A stretch of DNA of 64,000 bases from Mycobacterium sp. IS-1742 (GCF_001500125.1 NZ_LQIV01000012.1:248001-312000); one strand, 5' to 3'. Positions 42,750 through 52,215 are shown, counted from the first letter of the stretch. Numbers and translations: made by a program. Notes: generated from the sequence alone by a model not told the origin.

Positions 42750-43754
42750 TCAGTCGCGCGTTTTTCTGAAGTGGCGCGGTGACCGACCGGTCCACCGTTT
42801 GAACGCATGTGTGAAGTTCGTGAGGTCCGCGTACCCGAGTTCTGCCGCGATCTCGCTTACAGACACCGATCTGTCGAGAATTCGCAGAATTGCTCGCTCC
42901 TGCAAGAACGACTGACGTAATTCTCGAAAGGTGGTCCCCTCTTCGCGCAGGCGCCGCTTCAACGTGCTCGGGGATATCGAGAGCTCGCCCGCCGTCCGGC
43001 TGATGTTCGTTTTTCCGGGATCTTTCTCGAGCAGGTCCCTTACTTTTTCGGAGACCGACGTGTCACGTCGTTGATCGAGAGTTCGCTGCAAATCGGTGAC
43101 GGCAATCCGGTACGCCACAGGATCGGAGAATCGACAGACCTCCTCCAGCGTAGCCGCGGGAACGTGGACGAACGAGCTGGGGGCGTCGAAGAAGATCCGA
43201 CCCGCCAACACTTCGTCATGAAGAACCCACGACTCCGGCGCTGAATGACTCAGATGCAGTTCAATATTCGGTACGGCACCCGCGAGCATGTCGAGCAGAC
43301 GCAACAGCGCCAGCCCACCGTAGGTGACGGCCAGGCAGTTCAGGCCCGCGTCACCGGTGCGACCGGTGAGCCCGATCGTGAGGCCGCGTTCCGTCGAATG
43401 GAACGACGGGCTGAGGGCTGTGGTGATCACCGGCAGATAAGCAAGCAACTCGACAACCTCGGCTACCGAGCCCGCGCTGACCAAGGGAACACTGAGTGCC
43501 CCAAAGGACGTCAGTTTGGCGTGTTCAGCGAACGCGAAACCCAGACGGGTTCCCTGATCACAATCGAAATCGGAATATATCTCCCTGAACCACCGTAAGG
43601 GGACCTGCGCGTCGCGGCCCACCAACATCGACTCGGTGACGTGCTCGCGAACCATGATGCTGCGCAGCGCAATGCTGGCGTCATGCCCCAGCGCCTCACT
43701 GTCCAGCATCTGCAGGAAAGCCAGCGCTGGCATACCCGAGTCGTCGAGTTTCAC
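42750..43754 (-). CDS. AraC-family regulator (VirS/OruR-like)
   Basis: A 334-residue regulator with an N-terminal ligand domain of the Arabinose_bd PF12625 type and a C-terminal AraC HTH pair (about 250-334; NISRTAGELSISPSTLKRRLREEG and VSEIAAELGYADLTNFTHAFKRWTG). It is transcribed away from the ferredoxin-CYP153-reductase operon and probably activates it. VirS, the mymA activator of M. tuberculosis, has the same architecture. Full-length, normal size. Confidence 0.9.
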   Translation of the reverse strand: MKLDDSGMPALAFLQMLDSEALGHDASIALRSIMVREHVTESMLVGRDAQVPLRWFREIYSDFDCDQGTRLGFAFAEHAKLTSFGALSVPLVSAGSVAEVVELLAYLPVITTALSPSFHSTERGLTIGLTGRTGDAGLNCLAVTYGGLALLRLLDMLAGAVPNIELHLSHSAPESWVLHDEVLAGRIFFDAPSSFVHVPAATLEEVCRFSDPVAYRIAVTDLQRTLDQRRDTSVSEKVRDLLEKDPGKTNISRTAGELSISPSTLKRRLREEGTTFRELRQSFLQERAILRILDRSVSVSEIAAELGYADLTNFTHAFKRWTGRSPRHFRKTRD

Positions 43755-43791
43755 GTGCCTCCCTGCGCGTGAGCTAAAAACACAACTCTTT

Positions 43792-43805
43792 GACTCCTGC
43801 GAGTC
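43792..43805. promoter_or_regulatory. Short inverted repeat in the AraC/CYP153 divergent promoter
   Basis: GACTC (43792-43796) - CTGC - GAGTC (43801-43805) lies in the 114-base region between the AraC gene and the ferredoxin gene. A site for the AraC protein is possible, though the arms are short. Confidence 0.25.
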
Positions 43806-43868
43806 TAGCGACGCTGGTCACGCGCGACAACACTAAAAAGAGAAGTTCCAGATTGAGGAGAGTTAATC

Positions 43869-44189
43869 ATGGCAGTCGTCACCTTCGTCTCTCATGACGG
43901 CGAGAAGTACGAAGCCCCCTTGGCCGAAGGGCAGTCCTTGATGCAGATTGCGGTCAATAACGCGGTGCCCGGCATCGACGGCGATTGCGGAGGGGAAGCC
44001 GCATGCGGAACATGCCACGTGATCGTCGCTCCCGAGTGGTCGGACACGGTGGGACTCTGCGGCGCCAACGAAGAGGAGATGCTCGCGATGAACCCCGAGC
44101 GTCAGCGGACGTCGAGGCTGTCCTGCCAGATGGCCGCCTCCGAGGCATGGGATGGCTTGACGGTCGAGCTACCTGAGTTCCAGCTCTGA
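43869..44189 (+). CDS. [2Fe-2S] ferredoxin (adrenodoxin type)
   Basis: A 106-residue ferredoxin: cluster cysteines in DCGGEAACGTCHV (C-x5-C-x2-C, about 40-48) and the distant Cys in RLSCQMA (about 87). It has the acidic patch and size of adrenodoxin/terpredoxin-type proteins that donate electrons to bacterial P450s. GAGGAG precedes its ATG. It is first in a three-gene unit with CYP153 and a ferredoxin reductase, making a complete P450 system. Confidence 0.93.
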   Translation: MAVVTFVSHDGEKYEAPLAEGQSLMQIAVNNAVPGIDGDCGGEAACGTCHVIVAPEWSDTVGLCGANEEEMLAMNPERQRTSRLSCQMAASEAWDGLTVELPEFQL

Positions 44190-44219
44190 AACAACGTCAT
44201 GGATTTGGAGGAAACAATA

Positions 44220-45608
44220 ATGAGTATTCCCGCGGCAGTGGCCGCCAAAGCCCAGTCTGCCGTGCCTCTGGAGCTGCAAATCCGCGGCGCACACCTCTAC
44301 GACAAGACACGTCGGTGGGTAACCGGAACCAATGGTAAGAAGATCTTCACCGAGACGCCCATTCCTCCGGTCGAGGACGTCGATATCGCCGACATCGATC
44401 TCAGCAACCCGTTCCTCTACCGCCAAGGCCGCTGGAAGTCCTACTTCGAACGCGTGCGCAACGAGGCGCCGGTGCATTACCAGGCTCGCAGTCCGTTCGG
44501 CCCGTTCTGGTCGGTGACCCGCCACGCGGACATCATCGCCGTCGACAAGAACCACGAGGCTTTCTCCGCAGAGCCGTTCATCATCATCGGGAGACCGCCT
44601 CGTTTTATGGACATCGCCATGTTCATCGCGATGGATCCGCCACAACACGACTTGCAGCGCGCTTCCGTCCAAGGGGTTGTCGCGCCGAAGAACCTGCGCG
44701 AGATGGAGGGGCTGATCCGCTCGCGTGTCCAGGAAGTGCTGGACGATCTACCGGTGGATCAGCCGTTCAATTGGGTGCACCACGTCTCCATCGAACTGAC
44801 AGCGCGCATGCTCGCGACCCTGCTGGACTTCCCGTACGAGCAGCGGCACAAGCTCGTGGAATGGTCGGACCTCGCCACCTCCATGGAGCAAGCCAATGGC
44901 GGTCCTTCCGACAACGACAGAGTGTTTCGTGGCATGGTCGACATGGCGAAGGGGCTCAGCGCTCTCTGGCATGACAAGGCGGCCCGTACCGCCAACGGGG
45001 AGCGACCGGGCTTCGATCTGATCACGATGCTGCAGGCCAACGAGGACACTAAGGATCTCATCGACCGCCCGATGGAATTCCTCGGCAATTTGGTATTGCT
45101 GATCGTCGGGGGAAACGACACGACTCGCAACTCGATGAGCGGAGGGGTTCTCGCCTTGAACCAGTTCCCCGATCAGTTCGAGAAGTTGAAGGCGAACCCT
45201 GACCTGATTCCCAACATGGTGTCCGAGATCATTCGCTGGCAGACCCCGTTGGCGTACATGCGCCGAGTCGCGAAAAAAGACATCATGTTGAACGGGCAAT
45301 TCATCCGCAAGGGCGACAAGGTCGTGATGTGGTACGCCTCTGGTAACCGCGATGAGCGTGTCTTCGAGCGGGCCGATGAGTTGATCATCGATAGGAGCAA
45401 CGCCCGCAATCACATCTCGTTCGGGTTCGGCGTGCACAGGTGCATGGGAAACCGACTTGCTGAGTTGCAGCTTCGAATCCTGTGGGAGGAATTGCTCCCT
45501 CGCTTTGAGAACATCGAGGTGGTCGGCGAACCCGAGTATGTGCAATCGAATTTCGTCAGGGGTATCAGCAAGCTGATGGTTCGCCTCACTCCCAGGCCGA
45601 GTGCATGA
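44220..45608 (+). CDS. CYP153-family cytochrome P450 (terminal hydrocarbon hydroxylase)
   Basis: A 462-residue P450 with the CYP153 traits: LLIVGGNDTTRNSMSGGVL in the oxygen helix, IIRWQTP, a MRRVAKKD stretch and heme loop SFGFGVHRCMGNRLAELQL. CYP153 enzymes hydroxylate the end carbon of alkanes and related chains, including terpenes (family knowledge). I use ATG 44220, behind GGAGGAAA, rather than 44199. The reductase gene overlaps its stop (ATGA). With ferredoxin and reductase in one operon, it can work without outside partners. Confidence 0.93.
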   Translation: MSIPAAVAAKAQSAVPLELQIRGAHLYDKTRRWVTGTNGKKIFTETPIPPVEDVDIADIDLSNPFLYRQGRWKSYFERVRNEAPVHYQARSPFGPFWSVTRHADIIAVDKNHEAFSAEPFIIIGRPPRFMDIAMFIAMDPPQHDLQRASVQGVVAPKNLREMEGLIRSRVQEVLDDLPVDQPFNWVHHVSIELTARMLATLLDFPYEQRHKLVEWSDLATSMEQANGGPSDNDRVFRGMVDMAKGLSALWHDKAARTANGERPGFDLITMLQANEDTKDLIDRPMEFLGNLVLLIVGGNDTTRNSMSGGVLALNQFPDQFEKLKANPDLIPNMVSEIIRWQTPLAYMRRVAKKDIMLNGQFIRKGDKVVMWYASGNRDERVFERADELIIDRSNARNHISFGFGVHRCMGNRLAELQLRILWEELLPRFENIEVVGEPEYVQSNFVRGISKLMVRLTPRPSA

Positions 45609-46804
45609 CTCCCGAACGAGCGGTGATCGTCGGCGCGAGCCACGCCGGCGCGCAGTTGGCAGCTAATCTTCGAAGGGAGGGGTGGTCTGGGGAGGTCGTG
45701 CTCATCGGCGACGAGGGGGGACTGCCCTACCACCGGCCTCCGTTGTCGAAGGGATACCTGGCCGGCAAGAACGGCCTCGACGACCTCCTGATTCGCGGCG
45801 CTGATTTCTACGAAAAGCAGCACATTCGACTCTTGAATGCGACCGTGGAGGCGATCCACCGGAGTGCCAAGCGTGTGTCTCTGAGCACCGGCGACACGCT
45901 GACGTACACCAAGCTCGCGTTGTGCACCGGCGCAAGGGCCAGACGACTCCCCACACCAGGGGTGGATCTTCCCGGAATTCACTACCTGCGTACCGCTGCA
46001 GACGTCGAGTTGATCCGTGCCGCCGCCACACCGGGTCGGAGGGTTGTGATCGTGGGCGGCGGTTACATCGGGTTGGAAACGGCGGCCTCGCTGTGTTCGC
46101 TCGGCATGAACGTCACCGTCCTCGAGGCAACCGAGCGTGTACTCGAAAGGGTCACCGCGCCGGAGGTTTCCGCGTTTTACACGCGAATCCACCGCGGCGA
46201 GGGAGTGGAGATCCGAACACACGCCCTCGTCGAAGCCTTCTCCGGTAACGGTGGGGTGCAGGAGGTCGTGCTGGCTGACGGCGAATCGATCCCCGCCGAC
46301 TTGGTCATCGTCGGCGTCGGTGTGGTGCCGAACACCGAGCTCGCCTCGGCCGCAGGATTATCCGTCGACAACGGCATCGTGATCGACGACCAGGCCCGCA
46401 CCAGCGACCCCGACATCGTGGCCGCCGGCGACTGCACGAGCCACACCATGGCTCGATACGGCTCGCGTATTCGTTTGGAATCCGTATCGAGCGCCGGCGA
46501 GCAGGCCAAGATCGCTGCGGCGACAATCTGCGGAAAACACAGCGCAATCGCTGCGCTTCCGTGGTTCTGGTCCGACCAGTACGATCTCAAACTCCAGATT
46601 GCCGGTCTCAACGCCGGATACGACGAACTGTTGCTCAGTGGTGACCCGTCGCGTGACCGTGACTTCAGCTGCTTCTACTTCCGCGAGGGCGAACTCATCG
46701 CCGCCGACTGCGTCAATCGTCCTCGCGATTTCATGTCCAGTAAGCGGGCCATCAGCCAGCAGCTCCGAGTTGACCGCTCAGAGCTCCTCGCCGGCTCGAT
46801 CTGA
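45605..46804 (+). CDS. NAD(P)H-dependent ferredoxin reductase
   Basis: A 399-residue FAD protein of the putidaredoxin-reductase group: FAD motif AVIVGASHAGAQLAANLR, NAD motif VVIVGGGYIGLETAASL, the aspartate motif DPDIVAAGDC and a C-terminal reductase domain (PWFWSDQYDLKLQIAG). It passes electrons from NADH to the ferredoxin at 43869, then to CYP153. Starts in a four-base overlap with the P450 stop. Confidence 0.93.
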   Translation: MTPERAVIVGASHAGAQLAANLRREGWSGEVVLIGDEGGLPYHRPPLSKGYLAGKNGLDDLLIRGADFYEKQHIRLLNATVEAIHRSAKRVSLSTGDTLTYTKLALCTGARARRLPTPGVDLPGIHYLRTAADVELIRAAATPGRRVVIVGGGYIGLETAASLCSLGMNVTVLEATERVLERVTAPEVSAFYTRIHRGEGVEIRTHALVEAFSGNGGVQEVVLADGESIPADLVIVGVGVVPNTELASAAGLSVDNGIVIDDQARTSDPDIVAAGDCTSHTMARYGSRIRLESVSSAGEQAKIAAATICGKHSAIAALPWFWSDQYDLKLQIAGLNAGYDELLLSGDPSRDRDFSCFYFREGELIAADCVNRPRDFMSSKRAISQQLRVDRSELLAGSI

Positions 46805-46820
46805 CACGAGAGCTTGCTGG

Positions 46821-47441
46821 CTACAAACTGTGGACAACTCCCAGGTACCTGAGTGCTACGCGGGAGATCCGCTCACCGGTGGTGGCGATGTCCGCGGCGG
46901 GGAGTACAACATGACTCACTGTCAGTCGCACCAGAACATCTGCGACCTCCTCAACGTCTTCGGGATCGAGATCGTCGAAGTGGTCGTTAAACCACGTGAT
47001 CAGAGCCGCGGAGCAGAGCTGAAGCAGGGAAGCCGACGTCGGCAGAAGAGGTAGGACTCCAGTAGACGACGAGCCACCGCGATCATTCCCCGAAGCGTTG
47101 GACGTCAGAACTGCCTTGAGGAGCGGGCTGTCTTCTGCTTCACAGAGGGTGAATTGCACCGCTGCGGTGATGCCGCCCCGCACGTCGCCCACGTGTTCGG
47201 CAAGGACGGCAAGAATGCCTTCCATAAAGCGCTGGCCCTCCGACACCACAAGCGCGTCGCCGAGCCCCTGTTTGTCGCCGAACTCTTTGTACAACGTCGG
47301 GCGGGAGACGCCGACCGATTCGGCAACCTCGCTCATCCGGACCTGATCCCAGCCCTTCTCGATGGCGAGTTCTCGTGTCGCCCTCAAAACCTTTTCGCGC
47401 ACATGCCGGCGGAAAGACACCCGCACTGGTTCAGTTGGCAT
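46821..47441 (-). CDS. TetR-family regulator
   Basis: A 206-residue TetR protein: helix-turn-helix RMSEVAESVGVSRPTLYKEFGDKQGL (about 35-60) and a helical C-terminal domain with a dimer-type end. It is convergent with the ferredoxin reductase (16 bases between stops) and lies just downstream of the alpha/beta hydrolase-thioesterase pair on the same strand, so it is probably co-transcribed with them. Its target is not evident. Confidence 0.87.
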   Translation of the reverse strand: MPTEPVRVSFRRHVREKVLRATRELAIEKGWDQVRMSEVAESVGVSRPTLYKEFGDKQGLGDALVVSEGQRFMEGILAVLAEHVGDVRGGITAAVQFTLCEAEDSPLLKAVLTSNASGNDRGGSSSTGVLPLLPTSASLLQLCSAALITWFNDHFDDLDPEDVEEVADVLVRLTVSHVVLPAADIATTGERISRVALRYLGVVHSL

Positions 47442-47492
47442 AGGAGCAGGATAGGCGCCAGCCCTACATGGGCAGTCAACCGACAGCAGGGT

Positions 47493-48404
47493 TCATATGG
47501 TCCTGTCGAGGAATTCGACGACCGCCGTCGAGAATGCGTCGTTGTTGTCGCCGGCAATCATGTGTCCCGCGCCCGACACGTCAACGGTTTGCGCGTGCGG
47601 AACGACGGTCAGGAAATGCCTTACTGTCTCTTCGGAGACGATGTCAGATAGTAGGCCCCGGACCAGCAGCGTTGGCGCGGACACCTGCCGCGCACCATCG
47701 AGAAGGAAGGCGCTCATCATCTCGAAGTACTCAGCGCCCTCGTCTGGATCACCCTGCAGGAACTGGAAATTCGACGTCACGAAGGCTGGATCCCATCGCC
47801 AGGACCAGCGACCGTCTTCGCGACGGGCGAGGACTTTTCGGAGCCCGTCGAGGTTTTCGGGGCGAGGGCGGTGCGGGTTGTAGGCGGCGATCACGTCAGC
47901 GGCCGACTCTAGGCTGTCGAAACCTTCGGGGTGTGCCGACATGAACGCTACGACTCGTCGGGCGCCGTCCATCTCCATTCTCGGAGTGACGTCAACCAGC
48001 ACGACGGCCTGCCATAGATCCGGCGGGGCGAGCAAGTGTGTTCCGAGAATGGTCAACCCGCCCAGAGATGCGCCGATCGCGGCGACGGGGCGGCCGGAAT
48101 CGGCGTATGAGCGCACGGCCAATAGGTCGGACCCCAGCCGGTCCATGTCGTAGCGTCCGTCGGGGTCCCAGTCGCTGTCCCCGTGTCCCCTGGTGTCGTA
48201 CGCGGCCACCGTGTATCCCCGCTGGTGCAGGCGTTGGGCGGTGACGTCCCAGGCGTGTCGGCTTTGACCGCCGCCGTGAAGGAGCAACACGACCGCCCGC
48301 GGTGCGTCACAGTGGTAGAGGTCGACGGCCAGCGCCAGCCCGTCTGCCGTGGGCACGCGCTCGACCACAGGAGCCGACGAATCGCCTGTTCTCTTTGCCG
48401 ACAT
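47493..48404 (-). CDS. Alpha/beta hydrolase
   Basis: A 303-residue alpha/beta-hydrolase: oxyanion HGGGQS, nucleophile GASLGGLT, acid near LLVRGLLSD, and catalytic His in GAGHMIAG. ATG 48404 overlaps the thioesterase stop by one base (TGATG). It resembles C-C bond or ester hydrolases of the haloperoxidase/epoxide hydrolase clan. It could cleave an ester, lactone or enol-lactone from the neighbouring oxygenases. Confidence 0.85.
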   Translation of the reverse strand: MSAKRTGDSSAPVVERVPTADGLALAVDLYHCDAPRAVVLLLHGGGQSRHAWDVTAQRLHQRGYTVAAYDTRGHGDSDWDPDGRYDMDRLGSDLLAVRSYADSGRPVAAIGASLGGLTILGTHLLAPPDLWQAVVLVDVTPRMEMDGARRVVAFMSAHPEGFDSLESAADVIAAYNPHRPRPENLDGLRKVLARREDGRWSWRWDPAFVTSNFQFLQGDPDEGAEYFEMMSAFLLDGARQVSAPTLLVRGLLSDIVSEETVRHFLTVVPHAQTVDVSGAGHMIAGDNNDAFSTAVVEFLDRTI

Positions 48405-48841
48405 CAGGAGCTCGTCTTCGGTGCGACGACGGTGACGGTTCCCTGGGCCGCACACACCGCTCTGCCGTCGTTGCAGATGTCGATCCGCGCCACCCCGCTG
48501 GTTCTGCCCAGCGCGATGATCTCAGCTGTGGCTACACAGGTGCCGCTGGAGACCGGACGAAGCAGATTCAGTTTGAACTCCGTTGTCGCGACCCAAGATC
48601 CCAGTGGAATCACGGGATAAAACACCACGCCGAGGCAGTGGTCGACCATGGCCGATAAGCAGCCCCCATGCAGGTTGCCGAACGGCGTCTTCAGGTCGTC
48701 GCGTGCGTCCATCTCCGCGACGAGCCGTCCCGCAGCGAATTCGGTGTGACGGAAGCCGAGGTAACCGGCCAACCCGCCCGTGGTTTCTGCTGCGCTCTTG
48801 AGTTGCTCAGCGACCTGTTCGTTGAACGTGGTGAATTGCAC
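48404..48841 (-). CDS. PaaI-like hot-dog acyl-CoA thioesterase
   Basis: A 145-residue hot-dog thioesterase with the HGG motif NLHGGCLSAMVDH and the core strand ATTEFKLNLLRP. Such enzymes release free acids from CoA esters that cannot go further, saving CoA. It is upstream of and coupled to the alpha/beta hydrolase gene. No signal sequence. Confidence 0.85.
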   Translation of the reverse strand: MQFTTFNEQVAEQLKSAAETTGGLAGYLGFRHTEFAAGRLVAEMDARDDLKTPFGNLHGGCLSAMVDHCLGVVFYPVIPLGSWVATTEFKLNLLRPVSSGTCVATAEIIALGRTSGVARIDICNDGRAVCAAQGTVTVVAPKTSS

Positions 48842-48886
48842 AGGCCCTCCTACCTCATCTGCCGTCGAGACATTACTCCATAGATG

Positions 48887-49516
48887 TCACATCGGTCGAG
48901 CGTGGTCACCCGCCAGGATCGCCGGAAGGAGAAACCTCGACAGAAACGCCCGGAGTCCGTCACGACTGCGCTCCCGCGGCCCTCGAACAGTCAGCAGGCT
49001 CAGTATCGTGCGGACAACCCACTCGGCGGCGTCGTCGACGGAGACGCCCGGTTCCACGCAACTCCAGTGTCTGGTGAAGATGGGACGCAGAAATTCGGTG
49101 ACGATTTCGAAGAGGGACGTCGAGGTCCCCGCCGCGAGACCCACGCCGGCTAGTTCCTCGTCGCTGCCGAACAACAATCCGATGATCTCTTCGCGGCGCG
49201 CGGCCTCAACCGTGTATTCCACGAAGTCGACGAGCGCGGAGCCCAGGTCGGCGTGCGCCGCGATCCGCGGGCTGATGCGGTCGAGATAGCGCTCGGCGGC
49301 GCGAATGATGACGCCCGACATCACCGCCTCCCGACTGGGGAAGTAGCGATACACCGTTGCCCTGGACACACCCGCTGTTCTGCCGATGTCCTCCATAGTC
49401 GTGCCCACCACACCGCAACTCTCGAGGCACCGCTCGGCAGCATCGAGCAACCGGTCGCGAGCGGACCCACGATCTGTCGGCGCGGCGGCGCCCCATCTCA
49501 ACAACCTCGTCGACAC
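48887..49516 (-). CDS. TetR-family regulator, possibly leaderless
   Basis: A 209-residue TetR protein: helix-turn-helix TTMEDIGRTAGVSRATVYRYFPSREAVM (about 39-66). I choose GTG 49516. The minus strand reads CATACT, a fair -10 hexamer, only eight bases before it, so the transcript may begin at the GTG without a leader; ATG 49573 would add 19 residues. It is divergent from the thiolase-alcohol dehydrogenase operon at 49613, which it may control. Confidence 0.8.
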   Translation of the reverse strand: MSTRLLRWGAAAPTDRGSARDRLLDAAERCLESCGVVGTTMEDIGRTAGVSRATVYRYFPSREAVMSGVIIRAAERYLDRISPRIAAHADLGSALVDFVEYTVEAARREEIIGLLFGSDEELAGVGLAAGTSTSLFEIVTEFLRPIFTRHWSCVEPGVSVDDAAEWVVRTILSLLTVRGPRERSRDGLRAFLSRFLLPAILAGDHARPM

Positions 49517-49612
49517 ACAGCCAGTATGCCGCGCGCGCACACCATTGTGACTTGCCCACGCACATGACACCATCGCAGTTATGTCTCAAGTCAGCCCCGT
49601 GGCCCTGAGCGG

Positions 49613-51118
49613 ATGCCGATGCCGATGTTGGTAGAAGCGCGTACCCCGGTTGTCGTCGGCGTGGGCGAAGTTACCCATCGCGGGAACGACTTCGTGGACC
49701 CGATCGACTTGGCGGTAGAAGCCGCACGCCGCGCGGTCAAAGACGCAGGTCGCCCGGTCGAGCGGCGCATCGACACCGTCGCGACTCCCGGCATCCTGGT
49801 CATACCGCGCGACAATCCCGCCAGCAGGATCGCCGAAGCGATGCACATCAGTCCCGCCCGCCGCATCAGCTGTCCCGTCGGCGGAAACACCCCGCAGTAT
49901 CTCGTCGAGGTGTTGGGTGGCGAAATACGCGAAGGCCGTGCAGATGTCGTCCTGGTCGTCGGGGCGGAGAGCGGGCATTCCGCACGCAAGCTTCAGGGCA
50001 GGGCACTTCTCGACTCGCCGCCCCCACCCCGCTCCGGCGACGAATCCCTGGGCGACGCCCGCCCCGGGCTGAGTCAAGCCGAATTGTCGGTGGGTCTGAG
50101 TTGGCCGCACGAGGTGTATCCCATCTTCGAGTCCGCGATCGCCGCGCGCCACGGCCGCGACTTCGATGCTCAACGGGAGTGGCTGGGCACGCTGATGGCA
50201 CCGTTCACAGCCGAGGCGGCACGCCATCCGGAACAGGCCTGGTTCCCACGCGCACGAAGTGCCACCGAACTCAGCGAAGTCACCGCGGAAAACCGCATGG
50301 TCTGCTTGCCCTATCCCAAGTTGCTCAACAGCATCATGTCCGTCGACATGGCTGCCGCCTTCATTCTCATGGCGGCCGAGGTGGCGGACGAATTGGGCGT
50401 CGCGCGCGATCGTTGGGTCTTTCCCTGGTCAGCAGCGACTTGCAACGACGTGTACTTCCCCGTGGAACGGCCGGACCTCAGTCGCTCATCGGGTATCGAG
50501 GTAGCGGCACGGAAGGCTCTCAATGCGGGGCGGTTGACCATCGACGACATCCGGTGGTTCGATCTCTACTCCTGCTTCCCGTCGGCAATTGAGATGACTG
50601 CCGAGGCTCTCGACTTGGACCCCCTCGACGACAGAGGCCTCACAGTAACCGGAGGCCTGCCGTATCACGGCGGTCCCGGAAACAATTACGTCAGCCACTC
50701 GATCGTTGAGATGGTCCGACGGTGTAGACGCGACCCAACCGATGTCGGACTCGTCACCGGCCTCGGGTGGTATTCGACGAAGCATTCGGTCGGTCTGTGG
50801 TCGGCCACCCCGCCACCAACCGGGTGGCGACTGCTCGACACGGCGGTCGAGCAAGCTCAGATCGATTCATCGAGGTTGGGTGTCGCAGGCGTCGACGAGG
50901 CGACCGGTTGCGCGACAGTGGACGGATACACCGTCGTCTACGACCGAGACGGGCAACCTCGATGGACTCCGATCATCGCGCACCTGTCCGACGGGCGAAG
51001 AGTCGTCGCACGCAGCGACGATCCGCAGATTGCCGAGGCGATGGGCGGGGAAATGTATGTAGGTAAAACGGTGTGCCTCCGAAACACAGGGTCGTTCACC
51101 GGATTCGAGCTTCCATGA
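49613..51118 (+). CDS. Thiolase-like protein (SCP-x/TLP type, acetyl-CoA acetyltransferase family)
   Basis: A 501-residue thiolase-like protein. The N-terminal half has the nucleophile region RRISCPVGGNTPQYLVEVL; the catalytic-His-type region reads GGLPYHGGPGNNYVSHSI, and there is an extra C-terminal domain (about 420-501) seen in thiolase-like protein type 1. Such enzymes cleave or form 3-ketoacyl-CoA. The gene starts a rightward unit with an alcohol dehydrogenase (ATGA overlap). The exact start among the Met codons at 49613-49627 is open. Confidence 0.85.
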   Translation: MPMPMLVEARTPVVVGVGEVTHRGNDFVDPIDLAVEAARRAVKDAGRPVERRIDTVATPGILVIPRDNPASRIAEAMHISPARRISCPVGGNTPQYLVEVLGGEIREGRADVVLVVGAESGHSARKLQGRALLDSPPPPRSGDESLGDARPGLSQAELSVGLSWPHEVYPIFESAIAARHGRDFDAQREWLGTLMAPFTAEAARHPEQAWFPRARSATELSEVTAENRMVCLPYPKLLNSIMSVDMAAAFILMAAEVADELGVARDRWVFPWSAATCNDVYFPVERPDLSRSSGIEVAARKALNAGRLTIDDIRWFDLYSCFPSAIEMTAEALDLDPLDDRGLTVTGGLPYHGGPGNNYVSHSIVEMVRRCRRDPTDVGLVTGLGWYSTKHSVGLWSATPPPTGWRLLDTAVEQAQIDSSRLGVAGVDEATGCATVDGYTVVYDRDGQPRWTPIIAHLSDGRRVVARSDDPQIAEAMGGEMYVGKTVCLRNTGSFTGFELP

Positions 51119-52215
51119 TCGCCGAGGCGATGGTGCTGACCGGACCGCGGAGTCTGCAGCGGCGCCAGATGATCATCCCCGACGTCGGCGACCGGGGTGC
51201 GATCCTGCGAGTTGAAGCATGCGGTCTGTGCGGAACAGATCACGAACAATTCACCGGACACCTGCCTGCCGGCTTCTCATTCGTTCCAGGGCACGAAATC
51301 GTCGGCATCGTCGAACATGTCGGCGCTGCGGCCGGCCAACGCTGGGGTGTACAAGCCGGCCAGCGCGTGGCCGTTGAGGTGTTCCGGTCCTGCCGAGACT
51401 GCCCCGAGTGCCGCCGCGGCGAATACCGGCGGTGCGCGGTGAACGGCATCGCCACCATGTTCGGGTTCGTCGACGTGGAGATCGGCGCGGGCTTATGGGG
51501 CGGATACGCCACCCATGTGGAGCTTCCGTGGGACGCGATGCTGCTCCCGATTGCCGAAGACATGGACCCCGTTCTCGCCACGTTGTTCAACCCTCTCGGG
51601 GCCGGTATCCAATGGGGGGCGACTCTTCCCGACACCAAGGCCGGGGACGTCGTAGCGATCCTGGGGCCCGGCATCCGCGGAATCTGTGCGGCGGTGGCGG
51701 CCAAAGAGGCGGGAGCCGCGTTCGTCGCGATGACCGGCGTCGGCCCACGCGACGAACAACGACTGGCCATCGCCAGATCATTCGGTGTCGACCTGCCCAT
51801 CGATGTATCGCAGGACGATGCAGCGACCGCGCTTCAGCGTGAGACAGGCGGACGGCTTGCCGACGTGGTCGTCGACGTCACCGCCAAAGCACCCTCCGCG
51901 TTCGCCGATGCCGTCGGCCTTGCCAGGCCCGGCGGCACAATTGTGGTGGCCGGCACCCGCGGAGGAGGCGGCGCGCCCCGGTTTGAACCAGACTTGTTGG
52001 TCTATAAAGAATTACACGTCGTAGGCGCACTCGGCGTGGAGTATCCCGCCTACCGGGCAGCCCTCGAGATTCTCGCCATGGGCCGCTGGCCGTTCGACCG
52101 GATCACCAGAGAATCAACCGGATTCGCTGGGCTCGCACAGCTGCTCACTTCGCTTGCAGATGAAAGTGCCCGATCAAGTGGGGCGCTCCACAACGTCTTT
52201 TTGCCCACGCCCTAA
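51115..52215 (+). CDS. Zinc-dependent alcohol dehydrogenase
   Basis: A 366-residue medium-chain dehydrogenase: catalytic zinc CGLCGTDHEQF and GHEIVGIVE, structural zinc CRDCPECRRGEYRRC, cofactor motif ILGPGIRGICAAVAA. ATG 51115 overlaps the thiolase stop. Unlike the enzyme at 9144 it looks like an ordinary NAD(P)-type enzyme (sorbitol/threonine dehydrogenase-like). It could oxidise an alcohol from the CYP153 step. Confidence 0.87.
   Translation: MIAEAMVLTGPRSLQRRQMIIPDVGDRGAILRVEACGLCGTDHEQFTGHLPAGFSFVPGHEIVGIVEHVGAAAGQRWGVQAGQRVAVEVFRSCRDCPECRRGEYRRCAVNGIATMFGFVDVEIGAGLWGGYATHVELPWDAMLLPIAEDMDPVLATLFNPLGAGIQWGATLPDTKAGDVVAILGPGIRGICAAVAAKEAGAAFVAMTGVGPRDEQRLAIARSFGVDLPIDVSQDDAATALQRETGGRLADVVVDVTAKAPSAFADAVGLARPGGTIVVAGTRGGGGAPRFEPDLLVYKELHVVGALGVEYPAYRAALEILAMGRWPFDRITRESTGFAGLAQLLTSLADESARSSGALHNVFLPTP

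Noticed and set aside
42745..42765. GCGCG...CGCGC stem followed by TTTTT on the + strand, looking like a terminator
   Set aside because: It lies across the end of the AraC coding region, and no rightward gene ends there. The T-run is part of AraC codons on the other strand.
48869..48888. GACAT-N10-ATGTC repeat upstream of the thioesterase gene as an operator
   Set aside because: Only five-base arms, and it overlaps the stop of the neighbouring TetR gene; expected often by chance.
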